A DNA stretch of 64,000 nt from an uncultured Dermabacteraceae bacterium (GCA_943913905.1 CALTZZ010000001.1:1-64000), one strand, 5' to 3'; positions 52,772 to 61,081 are shown, counted from the stretch's first letter. Program-made: numbers and translations. The notes: a model not told the origin generated them from the sequence alone.

Positions 52772-53455
52772 GTGTCAGTAGCGAATCTTTCGGACAGCGT
52801 GCAGGACTACCTCAAGGCCGTGTGGGTGCTTGGTGAGTGGTCTGATGAGCCGGTGACGGCGTCGATGGTGGCGGCGCGCGTGGGTGTGCGGTTGTCGACG
52901 GCGTCGGATGCCATGAAGAAGCTGTCGGGCCAGGGGCTCGTGAAGCATGCCCGCTACGGCACGATTTCGCTGACGTCTGAGGGGCGCGAGCATGCGGTGG
53001 CGATGGTGCGCCGGCATCGCCTGATTGAGACATTTTTGGTGGAGACACTCGGTTATGGCTGGGACGAAGTGCATGATGAGGCGGAGGTCCTTGAGCATGC
53101 CGTCTCTGACCTGATGGTTGAGCGGATCGACGCGTTGTTGGGACATCCGGAGCGTGACCCGCACGGTGATCCGATTCCGGGGGCCGACGGCAGCATGGTG
53201 ACGCTTGATGCGCGGGCGCTCACGGGCCTCGAGCCGGGTGTGCGTGCGCGGGTGGAGCGGGTGTCTGATGCTGATCCGGCGTTGTTGCAGTTTTTGGCCG
53301 AGAAGGGCGTTCGGTACGCGAGTGTGGTGGTGCCGCATCCGCCTGCACCGTTTTCTGACACGGTCGAGGTCGAGGTGGAGGGTGTGGACGGCACGACTCC
53401 CCTGGGCCGGTCTGCGACCGACGCCGTCTGGGTGACACCGCTTTCCGCGAGTTAG
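52772..53455 (+). CDS. mntR: DtxR-family metal regulator, MntR type
   Basis: The 227-residue protein from GTG 52772 has the DtxR layout: winged HTH (VTASMVAARVGVRLSTASDAMKKLSGQGLV), dimerisation domain and a C-terminal SH3-like FeoA domain. The metal-site residues are His82, Glu86, His101, Glu105, Glu108 and His109, with Asp12 at the N-terminus. Glu105 replaces the Cys of iron-type DtxR, and Asp12 replaces the Met, which matches Mn-type MntR. Lys15 stands where MntR has Glu11. It is convergent with the metal ABC importer operon (stops overlap). It is a likely repressor of that operon and of nrdF through the 18-bp palindromes at 57157 and 57278. Confidence 0.88.
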   Translation: MSVANLSDSVQDYLKAVWVLGEWSDEPVTASMVAARVGVRLSTASDAMKKLSGQGLVKHARYGTISLTSEGREHAVAMVRRHRLIETFLVETLGYGWDEVHDEAEVLEHAVSDLMVERIDALLGHPERDPHGDPIPGADGSMVTLDARALTGLEPGVRARVERVSDADPALLQFLAEKGVRYASVVVPHPPAPFSDTVEVEVEGVDGTTPLGRSATDAVWVTPLSAS

Positions 53456-54312
53456 CCCACTGCGCGCCCTATGCGCCGGTTTACCGTTGAGAACCCGAGC
53501 GCGAGCAGGAACACTGCACCGTACAGCACTGCCATTCCGGCGCTCGTCGCTGCCCCGGTCACGTAGGCGATCCAGAATCCGGCGAGGGCACCGAGGGCCG
53601 CGATTGTGAGGGTGAGGGCTATGAGTGTGGGTAGGCGTCGGCTGATGAGTGCGGCTGTGGCTGCGGGCACGACCATGAGGGCGACCACGAGGATTGCGCC
53701 CGCCGCGTTGAAGGCTGCGGTGACGGTGAGCGACACCAGGAACATGAAGGCCGTGTTGATGGCGCTGGAGCGGATGCCGATGCTGTCTGCGAAGGCGGGG
53801 TCGAACGTGGTGACCTTGAGCTGCGGGTAGAAGGCGGCGATGAATGCGGCGTTGAGAGCGAGCACGCCGAGCATGATGTACAGGTAGCTGGGTCCCCATT
53901 CGTAGCCGCCGAGTTCGAGCTGGTCCCAGGCGGCGAGGTTGAGGTCTCCCACGAGGACAACGTGTTCGTCGAGGTGCAGGTGTGCGAAGTTGCTGGTCAG
54001 GAGGATGACGCCCACGCTGAACAGTGCGGGGAACACGAGGCCTTGCGGGGCGTCGCCGGTGAGGAGGCCGGTGCGGGCGAGCCATTCGCTTCCGAGCACC
54101 ACGATGACTCCGGCGAGCGCGGCCCCGATCACGAGCAGCGGTGATTCGAGTGAGTTCGTGAACAGGTAGCCGACCACGATTCCGGGAAGGACGGCGTGGC
54201 TGATGGCGTCCACGAGCATGGAGCTTCGACGCAGCACCACGAATACGCCGGGCAGGGCGCAGGCGAGGGCCGTGGCGACGGCGAGAAGTGTTGTTCCTAG
54301 AAGGAAGCTCAT
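53452..54312 (-). CDS. mntD: Metal ABC transporter permease (second)
   Basis: The 286-residue protein has about eight membrane helices, of the ABC-3 permease family. LLGTTLLAVATALACALPGVFVVLRRSSMLVDAISHAVLPGIVVGYL is the signature first part. The later VALMVVPAATAALISRRLP loop contacts the ATPase. The ATG at 54312 overlaps the preceding permease by 4 nt. It is the last gene of the importer operon and convergent with mntR. Manganese is the likely substrate, but zinc cannot be excluded by sequence alone. Confidence 0.93.
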   Translation of the reverse strand: MSFLLGTTLLAVATALACALPGVFVVLRRSSMLVDAISHAVLPGIVVGYLFTNSLESPLLVIGAALAGVIVVLGSEWLARTGLLTGDAPQGLVFPALFSVGVILLTSNFAHLHLDEHVVLVGDLNLAAWDQLELGGYEWGPSYLYIMLGVLALNAAFIAAFYPQLKVTTFDPAFADSIGIRSSAINTAFMFLVSLTVTAAFNAAGAILVVALMVVPAATAALISRRLPTLIALTLTIAALGALAGFWIAYVTGAATSAGMAVLYGAVFLLALGFSTVNRRIGRAVG

Positions 54313-55244
54313 GCGCCCTCCTCCCCCACGACGAGTTCGCGTTGTAGCGCTCGGCGTGCCCGCGCCCGGTGCAGGGCTTTCGCGGCGATGCTGCGGCCCG
54401 GGGCCACGAGCATCGAGATCACGAAGATGGCAAACAGGGTCAAGACGGTGAGCGGCCCGGTGGGAATTTTCCCGAGCGTGACGGAGAGGTAGGCCCCTAC
54501 CCCGCTTCCGACGGCCCCGATGAGGGTCGACACGGCGACCATGGCTGGCAGGGACCGCACCCATTGGCGGGCGGCGGCGGGCGGCGTGACAACGAACGCG
54601 ACCATGAGCACAAGGCCGACGGATTTCACGCCGATCACGGTGGCCACCGCCATGAGCGTAAACATGAGTGCGTCGATCGTTCGCGCCCGGAATCCGAGCG
54701 CGGTGCAGAACTCTGGGTCGAAGGTGCGCAGGGCGAACTCTTTCCACAGCAGGACCATGAGGGCGAGCGCGCCTGCCCCGATTGCGGCGCTCGTGTAAAG
54801 GTCCGCGAGGGTAATCACGGACGCGTTGCCAAACAGGTAGGTCTGGATGCCGCCCTTGCCGGGGAAGCTTCCTTGGGCGATGACTTGCATGAGCAGCATG
54901 CCGAGGCCGAAGAACAGGGAGAGCGTCACGGCCATGGCGGTATCGATCTTGATGGTGGAGGCGCGCGCGATCGCGTTGGCGAGCAAGACAGCTGCCGTGC
55001 CGCTCACCACGGCTCCCGTGATGAGCAGTGGCATGGAGCGTCCGTCGGCCCCCATCACCACGACGGCGAACAGGAACGCCCCCAGCACGCCGGGGAGCGC
55101 GGAATGCGAAATGACGTCGCTCGAAAGTGACTGTTTCCGCAGGTAGGCGAAGCAGCCGATCGCGCCCGCGACCGCGCCGATCATCATGCTGCCCGCGCAA
55201 ACGGTGCGGTAGGTGTGGGTGGTCGCGAATTCCACGAGGGTCAT
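54309..55244 (-). CDS. mntC: Metal ABC transporter permease (first)
   Basis: The 311-residue permease of the ABC-3 family has SMMIGAVAGAIGCFAYLRKQSLSSDVISHSALPG at its start and VGLVLMVAFVVTPPAAARQWVRSLP near 230. A basic C-terminal tail of about 40 residues (LHRARARRALQREL) extends beyond the last helix. It overlaps the ATPase gene and the next permease by 4 nt each, so the four genes are tightly coupled. Two different permeases forming one channel are the rule in one branch of this family. Confidence 0.93.
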   Translation of the reverse strand: MTLVEFATTHTYRTVCAGSMMIGAVAGAIGCFAYLRKQSLSSDVISHSALPGVLGAFLFAVVVMGADGRSMPLLITGAVVSGTAAVLLANAIARASTIKIDTAMAVTLSLFFGLGMLLMQVIAQGSFPGKGGIQTYLFGNASVITLADLYTSAAIGAGALALMVLLWKEFALRTFDPEFCTALGFRARTIDALMFTLMAVATVIGVKSVGLVLMVAFVVTPPAAARQWVRSLPAMVAVSTLIGAVGSGVGAYLSVTLGKIPTGPLTVLTLFAIFVISMLVAPGRSIAAKALHRARARRALQRELVVGEEGA

Positions 55245-56137
55245 GCGCCACGCTCCCGGGCAGGAAGGTTTGGCGCGGCGGGGTCTGGGCCGGTGAGGTT
55301 GGAGGCGGCGCGATCAGACGAGCGAGGATCGGAGGCGCCTGGACCGCAGGCGGCGAAGCCCGGCGTGCTGATGGCTGCCGCGGCATCGTCCATGTCGCAC
55401 AGGCCGGGGCCGGCGAGGTCGTAGGTGTCGCGAATGGTGTCGCGCGTGAAGGCTTCACTCACCGGGCCCGAGGCGAAGATGCGACCGTTGAGGAGGGTCA
55501 CGTGGTCGCAGTATTCGCTCACAGTTGCGAGGTCGTGGTGCACGAGCACGATGGTTTTGCCTCGCTCACGGAGCGTGCGCATGACCGCGAAGATGGCCCG
55601 TTGGCTCTTTGCGTCCACGCCCTGGAATGGCTCGTCGAGGAAAAACAGGTCCGGGTCTTGCACGAGGGCGCGGGCCAGGAACACGCGCTGACGCTGCCCG
55701 CCAGAGAGTTCCCCGATCTGGCGGGCAGCAAGTTCAGGTATTCCCACGTGCTCCAGGGCCTTCACAGCGCGTCCCCGCTCCTTGCGGCCGGGCCTGCGGA
55801 GCCAGCCGAGGCCGCCGTATGTCCCCATGGTCACGGTGTCGAGCACCGTGGTGGGAAAGTCCCAGTCCACGCTCGTGGATTGGGGCATGTATCCCACGCG
55901 TCGCCGAGCCTTCGCGAGCGGGAGGCCAAAAAACTCGGCGCTCCCGCCCAGCGGAGGAACGAGCCCCAACATTGCTTTGATGAGCGTGGATTTGCCCGCT
56001 CCGTTGGGGCCCACGATTCCCATGACCGCCCCCTGCGGCACACGGAAATCGACACAGCGAAGCACGGGGGCCTCCCGGTACGCGACGGACAGGTTGTGGG
56101 TGGCGCACGCGGGGGTGCCGACGGCTTCGTTTTCCAT
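55241..56137 (-). CDS. mntB: Metal ABC transporter ATPase
   Basis: The protein has 298 residues with the complete ATPase motifs: Walker A GPNGAGKST (near residue 43), signature LSGGQRQRVFLARAL (about 145), Walker B DLFFLDEP and the switch His in LVHHD. A Pro/Ser/Ala-rich tail of about 50 residues at the C-terminus is unusual. The ATG at 56137 overlaps the preceding stop by one base (TAATG). The order binding protein, ATPase, permease, permease is typical of MntABCD/ZnuABC-type importers. Confidence 0.95.
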   Translation of the reverse strand: MENEAVGTPACATHNLSVAYREAPVLRCVDFRVPQGAVMGIVGPNGAGKSTLIKAMLGLVPPLGGSAEFFGLPLAKARRRVGYMPQSTSVDWDFPTTVLDTVTMGTYGGLGWLRRPGRKERGRAVKALEHVGIPELAARQIGELSGGQRQRVFLARALVQDPDLFFLDEPFQGVDAKSQRAIFAVMRTLRERGKTIVLVHHDLATVSEYCDHVTLLNGRIFASGPVSEAFTRDTIRDTYDLAGPGLCDMDDAAAAISTPGFAACGPGASDPRSSDRAASNLTGPDPAAPNLPARERGA

Positions 56138-57081
56138 TACTTTCCGAGTGCCTCCGCAACCGCGTCAACATTGTGGTTGAAGGCGCCCAGGTAGGTGTCG
56201 GTGCCTTTTTCTGCGCCAAGAGAGTCGGCGAACAGTTCAGCATCAGAAACCTTGACCTCCCACCCCTTCGAGCGCACTGCTTCCTGGAGGCTCGTGATGG
56301 CCTGCGGGTTTGCTTGGTTATCGAGGAAGATCACCGGAACCTTGTGGGTTGCAATCGTGGTGGCGAGCTCGTCGATTTCCTTCGCGGAGCGCTTCGCTTC
56401 GGTAGAGACGAAATCGGTGGCGTGCACTTCAAGGTTGAAGCGCTTGCCGAAGTAGTTGAAGGCGTCGTGCCCGGTCACGAGCATGCGCGGCTTTGGGATG
56501 CCCGAGAGTTTCGCATCGGCGTCGTCGGCCGCTTTCGCGATCTTTTCCTTGTACGCCTTCGCGTTGGCGCGGTACGTGGCAGCGTTGTCTGGGTCGATTT
56601 CAGCGAGCTTGTCTGCCACCGAGTCCACGGCCTTCATCCACGCTTCGGGGCTGTTCCAGATGTGCGGGTCGTGCAGCGCATTGCCCTCGTCATCTTTTTC
56701 GGGCCACGGCAGCAGGAGGTTTTCGGGGAGCTGGTCGCCGACGGCAACCTGACGTTTCCCGAAGCTGCTCAACTGGTCAACCATCTGCGCTTCGAGGTGC
56801 AGGCCATTCCACAGCACCACGTCTGCACTGCGCATCTTTTCGATGTCTTTCGTGGAGGGCTGGTACGTGTGCGGGTCTCCCCCGGGACCCACCATCGTGG
56901 TGACGTCAGCATCAGGCGCAATGTTGGCGACGGCATCTGCGAGGTAGCCGGTCGTGGCGTACACCGTCAGGTGATCGTCCTTCTTCTGGCTTGCGCTTGG
57001 CCCGGCGGAGCAGCCGGTGAGCACGAGTGCGGCCGCTGCCATCGCGGTCACGCTCGCTTTGATTGTGGATCGCACGTTCAT
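56137..57081 (-). CDS. mntA: Metal-binding lipoprotein of the ABC importer
   Basis: The 314-residue lipoprotein (from ATG 57081) has a lipobox LVLTGC and captures the metal at the outer face. The cluster A-I family signature is DPHTYQPSTKDIEKM, and the predicted ligands include His in DPHTY, His in DPHIWNSP, Glu in STEAKRSAKEI, and Asp in IFLDNQANP. The His-rich loop of zinc-type members is lacking, so manganese is favoured. It is the first gene of the operon. A palindrome at 57157-57174 lies 76-93 bp upstream. Confidence 0.93.
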   Translation of the reverse strand: MNVRSTIKASVTAMAAAALVLTGCSAGPSASQKKDDHLTVYATTGYLADAVANIAPDADVTTMVGPGGDPHTYQPSTKDIEKMRSADVVLWNGLHLEAQMVDQLSSFGKRQVAVGDQLPENLLLPWPEKDDEGNALHDPHIWNSPEAWMKAVDSVADKLAEIDPDNAATYRANAKAYKEKIAKAADDADAKLSGIPKPRMLVTGHDAFNYFGKRFNLEVHATDFVSTEAKRSAKEIDELATTIATHKVPVIFLDNQANPQAITSLQEAVRSKGWEVKVSDAELFADSLGAEKGTDTYLGAFNHNVDAVAEALGK

Positions 57082-57113
57082 GTGCAAGGCCTCTCTAGGT
57101 CAATGTCATGGAG

Positions 57114-57129
57114 GTAAGGGTCCCCTAAC
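57114..57129. promoter_or_regulatory. Imperfect dyad in the mntA leader
   Basis: GTAAGGGTCCCCTAAC (12 of 16 positions symmetric) lies between the palindrome and the mntA start. It faintly resembles iron-box-type sites. Support is weak. Confidence 0.3.
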
Positions 57130-57156
57130 CCCCATCCCATATTCGCAGTGCCATCA

Positions 57157-57174
57157 TGTTCGGTCAAGCGAACA
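57157..57174. promoter_or_regulatory. MntR-like palindromic operator, mntA side
   Basis: TGTTCGGTCAAGCGAACA has perfect 6-bp arms (TGTTCG/CGAACA). It lies 76-93 bp before mntA. The end sequence and spacing match the corynebacterial MntR site as I recall it (TGTTC-N8-GAACA). Confidence 0.65.
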
Positions 57175-57277
57175 TTGACGTTCAGCATACACCCGGACCT
57201 AGGACCCGGTAACTCAGCCACTCACAAGGGATCAGCGCCACACAGGGTCGAGCTATTGAAAAATTTAGGTTCAGCAC

Positions 57278-57299
57278 AAAGTTCGGTGCGTCGAACTTT
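57278..57299. promoter_or_regulatory. MntR-like palindromic operator, nrdF side
   Basis: AAAGTTCGGTGCGTCGAACTTT has perfect 8-bp arms, AAAGTTCG and CGAACTTT, around 6 nt. It shares GTTCGGT-N4-CGAAC with the mntA-side site and lies about 110 bp upstream of nrdF. The 57082-57408 stretch otherwise holds no gene. Confidence 0.65.
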
Positions 57300-57408
57300 T
57301 AAGTTTCTTAATACCTCAAAAGCGTTCGAGTTCCTGATACAACAGAACCTCAACGCCGTCGGCCCCGCCCCATCACCACGGGCGCCACTCGAGACATCAA
57401 GGAACCCC

Positions 57409-58425
57409 ATGCCCCAACACCCAGACCTCACGCACATCTCCGTTACCCCACCGAGCTACCGCCACGACCCAGCTGCGCAGCTACGACCGATCAACTGGAA
57501 CCGCGTGGGCGACCCCAAGGACCTCGAGGTGTGGAACCGCCTCACCGCAAACTTCTGGCTCCCCGAAAAGGTTCCGCTCTCCAACGATCTTCAAGCGTGG
57601 CAGCGCCTTGCGCCGCACGAACAAACACTCACGATGCGCGTGTTCACCGGTCTCACGATGCTCGACACCGTCCAGGCGACGGTGGGTGAAATCTGCCAGA
57701 TCCAAGACGCTCGCACCGAGCACGAAGAGGCGGTATACACAAATATTGCGTTCATGCAGTCGGTCCATGCCCGCTCGTATTCCTCCGTGTTCTCCACCCT
57801 CACGAGCACACCCGAGATCGATTCGGCATACCGCTGGGCCGTGAACAACGACCTACTGCAGGAGCGCGCGAAGGCGGTGCTGCAGCACTATTACGGCGAC
57901 GATCCGCTCAAGCGGAAAGTGTCGTCCACACTGCTGTCTTCCCTCCTGCTGTACGCGGGGTTCTACCTCCCGCTGCATTTCTCCGTGCGGGCCACGCTCA
58001 CGAATACTGCCGACATGATCCGGCTGATCCTGCGAGACAAAGCCGTGCACGGCTACTACTCCGGCTACAAGTACCAGCGGGGACTCGAGGCGCGCGATGC
58101 CGCGACTCGCGACCACATGCACAAGTTCACGTTTGACCTGCTTGAACGCCTCTATGAGCTGGAGCTCGCATATTCGGGCGAACTCTACGAACCGTTGGGG
58201 CTCATGGATGATGTGGCCGCGTTCGTGCGTTACAACGCGAACAAGGCCCTCATGAATCTTGGCTACCCGGCACGATTCTCCGCTCGCGACACTGAGGTGC
58301 GGCCCGAGATCCTCGCGGCCCTTGCACCTGGGGCGGATGAGAACCACGACTTCTTCTCCGGTTCCGGTTCGTCTTACACGATTGGGAAGGCGGAGCTGAC
58401 GGCGGATTCGGATTGGAACTTCTAG
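57409..58425 (+). CDS. nrdF: Ribonucleotide reductase small subunit, metal-free class Ie (QSK) NrdF
   Basis: The 338-residue protein aligns along its length with class Ib NrdF. The usual metal-site residues are, in order: Asp86 kept, Glu replaced by Gln117 (FMQSVHARSY), His120 kept, Glu replaced by Ser177 (LLSSLLLY), Glu replaced by Lys211 (RDKAVHGYY), His214 kept. This is the Gln-Ser-Lys signature of class Ie enzymes, which work without metal by a DOPA radical at the conserved Tyr (here Tyr124). Codons are CAG 57757, TCT 57937 and AAA 58039. The ATG follows AAGGA. No nrdE, nrdI or nrdH is in the window. It is divergent from the Mn importer and shares its operator type. Confidence 0.93.
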   Translation: MPQHPDLTHISVTPPSYRHDPAAQLRPINWNRVGDPKDLEVWNRLTANFWLPEKVPLSNDLQAWQRLAPHEQTLTMRVFTGLTMLDTVQATVGEICQIQDARTEHEEAVYTNIAFMQSVHARSYSSVFSTLTSTPEIDSAYRWAVNNDLLQERAKAVLQHYYGDDPLKRKVSSTLLSSLLLYAGFYLPLHFSVRATLTNTADMIRLILRDKAVHGYYSGYKYQRGLEARDAATRDHMHKFTFDLLERLYELELAYSGELYEPLGLMDDVAAFVRYNANKALMNLGYPARFSARDTEVRPEILAALAPGADENHDFFSGSGSSYTIGKAELTADSDWNF

Positions 58426-58462
58426 TCACAGACGCACTCCTTGTTTCCGTTCAGTAGCGCAT

Positions 58463-59593
58463 ATGCTGCCCGGCATGAAACTCCGCACACCATCGGCCGC
58501 ACGCGCGTCGGTCACGAAGCTCCGCCCCTCACCGACTGCTCGCGCCTCACTTGGCGCGAAGGCAGGCGTGGCTGCTGCGGTCCTGCTCCGCACGGTCCCG
58601 AACACGCTCCTGCGGGCCGTCTCCCGGCTTCGTAACGCCGATGGGCACATGATTGACCCCGACGTGGGCGCTTCGCTCGCTGCACTCACGGTCGCGGCGA
58701 AAGACTTCGTAGGCCTGCCGCTCGATGAGGGACGCGCGCTGATCGACGACGAAGGCACCTTGGCGGCTGGAGTGCCCGTGCCAGTGGGGAGCGTACGCGA
58801 ACTCACTCTCTCCACGGGGATGCGTGCGCGGGTTTACCGCCCTGATCAGGGCGACGGCGTCGGCCGCCTACCGCCGCTTCCCACCCTCGTGTACCTCCAC
58901 GGCGGCGGATGGGTGCTGGGGTCGTTGGATTCTCACGATGCGACGGCGCGGTTTTTCGCGAACCGCGGAGGCGTGTGCGTGGTGGCGCTCGACTACCCGC
59001 TCGCGCCGGAGAACCCGTTCCCGGCCGGGCTAGATGCGATCGTGGACGCGTACCGCGCGATCGCGAACGGCGAGATTGAGGGCGTGGACACGACGCGGGT
59101 CGCGCTCGGTGGTGATTCCGCGGGTGGCAACCTCACGGTCGCTACATGCATGACGCTCGCGGAGCTGGGCGAACCGTTGCCGGTGATGCAGGTGCTCCTC
59201 GTGCCCGTCACTAACGTGGCGCACAAGAACACGGCGTCGTACTCCGAGTTCGCGAGCGGCTTCTTCCTCACGCGTGCCCAAATGGACTGGTATTCGGAGC
59301 ACTACCTGCAGGGCCACGACCCGGCGGACCCGCTGGTGTCTCCGCTGCTCGCGTCCGATGATGCGCTCCGCGAGCTACCGCCCACGTGGGTCACGGTCGC
59401 CGGGTTCGATCCTCTGCGAGACGAGGGTGAAGCATTTGCCCGCCGTCTCGATTCTCTCGGGGTTCCCGTGACCCTGCGAAGGGTTCCCGGCATGGCGCAC
59501 CCCGTGGCTAACAGTGTATACGTGTGGAAGAACGCCGAGCGGGCGCTCGACGAAATCGCCGGGGCACTGAGGTTCGCGCTGCGGGTGGTGTGA
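58463..59593 (+). CDS. Alpha/beta-hydrolase of the HSL type
   Basis: The 376-residue carboxylesterase has an N-terminal helical cap of about 140 residues and a complete catalytic set. The oxyanion motif is HGGGW (146-150), the nucleophile is GGDSAGG (Ser219), Asp316 lies in GFDPLRDEG and His346 in PGMAHPV. A YPLAPENPFPAGLDA segment is typical of bacterial hormone-sensitive-lipase relatives. There is no signal peptide, though a hydrophobic stretch lies near residues 33-43. It begins 37 bp after nrdF. A link to nucleotide metabolism is not suggested. The natural ester is unknown. Confidence 0.93.
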   Translation: MLPGMKLRTPSAARASVTKLRPSPTARASLGAKAGVAAAVLLRTVPNTLLRAVSRLRNADGHMIDPDVGASLAALTVAAKDFVGLPLDEGRALIDDEGTLAAGVPVPVGSVRELTLSTGMRARVYRPDQGDGVGRLPPLPTLVYLHGGGWVLGSLDSHDATARFFANRGGVCVVALDYPLAPENPFPAGLDAIVDAYRAIANGEIEGVDTTRVALGGDSAGGNLTVATCMTLAELGEPLPVMQVLLVPVTNVAHKNTASYSEFASGFFLTRAQMDWYSEHYLQGHDPADPLVSPLLASDDALRELPPTWVTVAGFDPLRDEGEAFARRLDSLGVPVTLRRVPGMAHPVANSVYVWKNAERALDEIAGALRFALRVV

Positions 59594-59604
59594 AGGCGTC
59601 GGTT

Positions 59605-60243
59605 CTACAGGTCCTGCTTGCGGTAGATCCGCAACGTGACCAGGTAGGAAACGATCCAGAGCAGCAGCACCGCACCAACGAGGAACGCCGACGCCGCCAT
59701 CGGATGCTGAGCTGCGTCGCTCAGTAGATCCACCAGCATGCTCTCTTCGTGCGGGATCGCTTTCACCGCAGCCACGCCGACAGCGACCAGACCAAAGCTC
59801 ACAAAAACCAGCGATTGCTGCCCGAACCTGGTGATCGTGGGGATGGCGACCGCGGTCACGACGGCGACTGCCGCGGTCGCCGCAACGGCGGTCGACACCG
59901 CTCCAACCTGGTCGTCGCCGACCAGCACGGCGAACAAAGCCGATACGAATGCTGCTCCAACGAAGGCAATCCCGCCAACGAGGTAGTGACACAGGACCAC
60001 AGTGGTGCGCGTGGTGGGGAGTTGACCATAGAGCCGGTTGAGACCGTAGGTGCGGTCTGCAACGAACGGGCCCGTGGAGCATAGAAGTCCGATCATCCCC
60101 AGGACCGAGACGGCCATGTGCACGCCTTGCTCGTGGCCACCAATAAAGAGGAACACGACTGCTAACCCGGCAAGGCCGAAAATGATCCTCGGGTTCCACA
60201 CCTGGGCGGCGTCGAGCCTGAGCTGGGCCTGAAGATTATGCAT
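59605..60243 (-). CDS. ABC-2 type membrane permease
   Basis: The 212-residue protein from ATG 60243 has about six membrane helices. It begins MHNLQAQLRLDAAQVWNPR, and ADRTYGLNRLYGQLPTTRTTVVLCHY is a cytosolic loop resembling the ABC-2_permease (YtrC/YhcI-type) families. The end VTLRIYRKQDL is a common ABC-2 ending. It overlaps the ATPase gene by 8 nt. Without a working ATPase (see the broken gene just upstream) the transporter would be inactive unless read-through occurs. Confidence 0.85.
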   Translation of the reverse strand: MHNLQAQLRLDAAQVWNPRIIFGLAGLAVVFLFIGGHEQGVHMAVSVLGMIGLLCSTGPFVADRTYGLNRLYGQLPTTRTTVVLCHYLVGGIAFVGAAFVSALFAVLVGDDQVGAVSTAVAATAAVAVVTAVAIPTITRFGQQSLVFVSFGLVAVGVAAVKAIPHEESMLVDLLSDAAQHPMAASAFLVGAVLLLWIVSYLVTLRIYRKQDL

Positions 60244-61081
60244 GACGGTTTTCCTTTCCCAGACGCACCACGATGTCATCGAGTGCGGGTACCTCAGTGT
60301 GGAGATCGGACGCTAAATCGCTCATGCCGGCCACTGGGACCAAAGCGTCCCAGCCGGTCCCATGCCTGCGCAGTCCATGCGCGACAGCACGGATATCGAC
60401 TGTGAGGTCCGACGGTCCCCCGGCCACCATTCGATAGGTGTCACGGAGGTCGTCGGCGGCATCGGAGGCGATAACGCGACCTCTATCCATAACGGTGATG
60501 TAATCGGCCAAGCGCTCAAGGTCGCTGGTGATGTGTGTAGAGAACAAGATTGTGTGGTCTTCGTCGGTCATGAAGTCGGCGAGGATTTCGAGCATCTCTT
60601 CCCTGGAAACGGGGTCAAGGCCGGAGCTGGGTTCATCGAGGATCAGCAGTTCAGCCCCATGGCTGAGTGCGGCTGCTAGCTGCAGCTTCATTCCCATGCC
60701 CCGGGACAGGTCCTTGACCTTGCGATCGGCTGGCACGCTTCAACCCTCGGTGAGGGAGCGAAACCTCTCCGCGTCCCATTGCGGGTAGTAGCCGGCAAGC
60801 AGCCGTCCGGTCCGGGCCACGGTCCACGTGGGGTTGTATGCGGAGCTGTCCATGACAACACCCATGCGGCTCTTGTCGATGAGGTGAACGCCGCCGCTGT
60901 CAGGACGAACGAGCCCCAACGCGGTCTTGATCGTGGTCGTCTTCCCCGACCCGTTTGCTCCGACTAGACCCATCACGCATCCGCGTGGAACCTCGAGGGA
61001 GACCGACAGAGAAAACCCGGGAAACTGCTTGGTGATGCCTTCGAGTCGCAGCGGACTTTCTGTGAGCGTGTGTTGGTTCAT
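60236..61081 (-). pseudogene. ABC transporter ATPase interrupted by an in-frame TGA
   Basis: The two halves are in the same frame. The first (from ATG 61081) has a YtrB-type start and Walker A GANGSGKTT, and ends RFRSLTEG with TGA at 60740-60742. The second continues SVPADRKVKDLSRGM (signature), LLILDEPSSGLDP (Walker B) and the switch His in STHITSD. Relatives have a residue such as Phe or Leu at the stop position, so a single codon explains it. The intact gene would be the ATPase for the neighbouring permease, in a GntR/ABC module. The reading as a pseudogene assumes the base calls are right. Confidence 0.85.

Noticed and set aside
54313..55458. Extension of the second metal permease to 668 residues
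   Set aside because: The extra part is an Arg/Pro-rich antisense-type reading over the other permease and ATPase genes. ATG 54312 gives a normal permease.
57157..57299. LexA/SOS boxes at the two palindromes
   Set aside because: Actinobacterial SOS boxes read GAAC-N4-GTTC. Here the half-sites face the other way (GTTC-N8-GAAC), which fits MntR better.
14405..60742. TGA read as a sense codon in this organism (two genes have in-frame TGA)
   Set aside because: Many intact genes, such as serS, end in TGA, and the SLH-CAP gene also carries frameshifts. Mutation is simpler than recoding.
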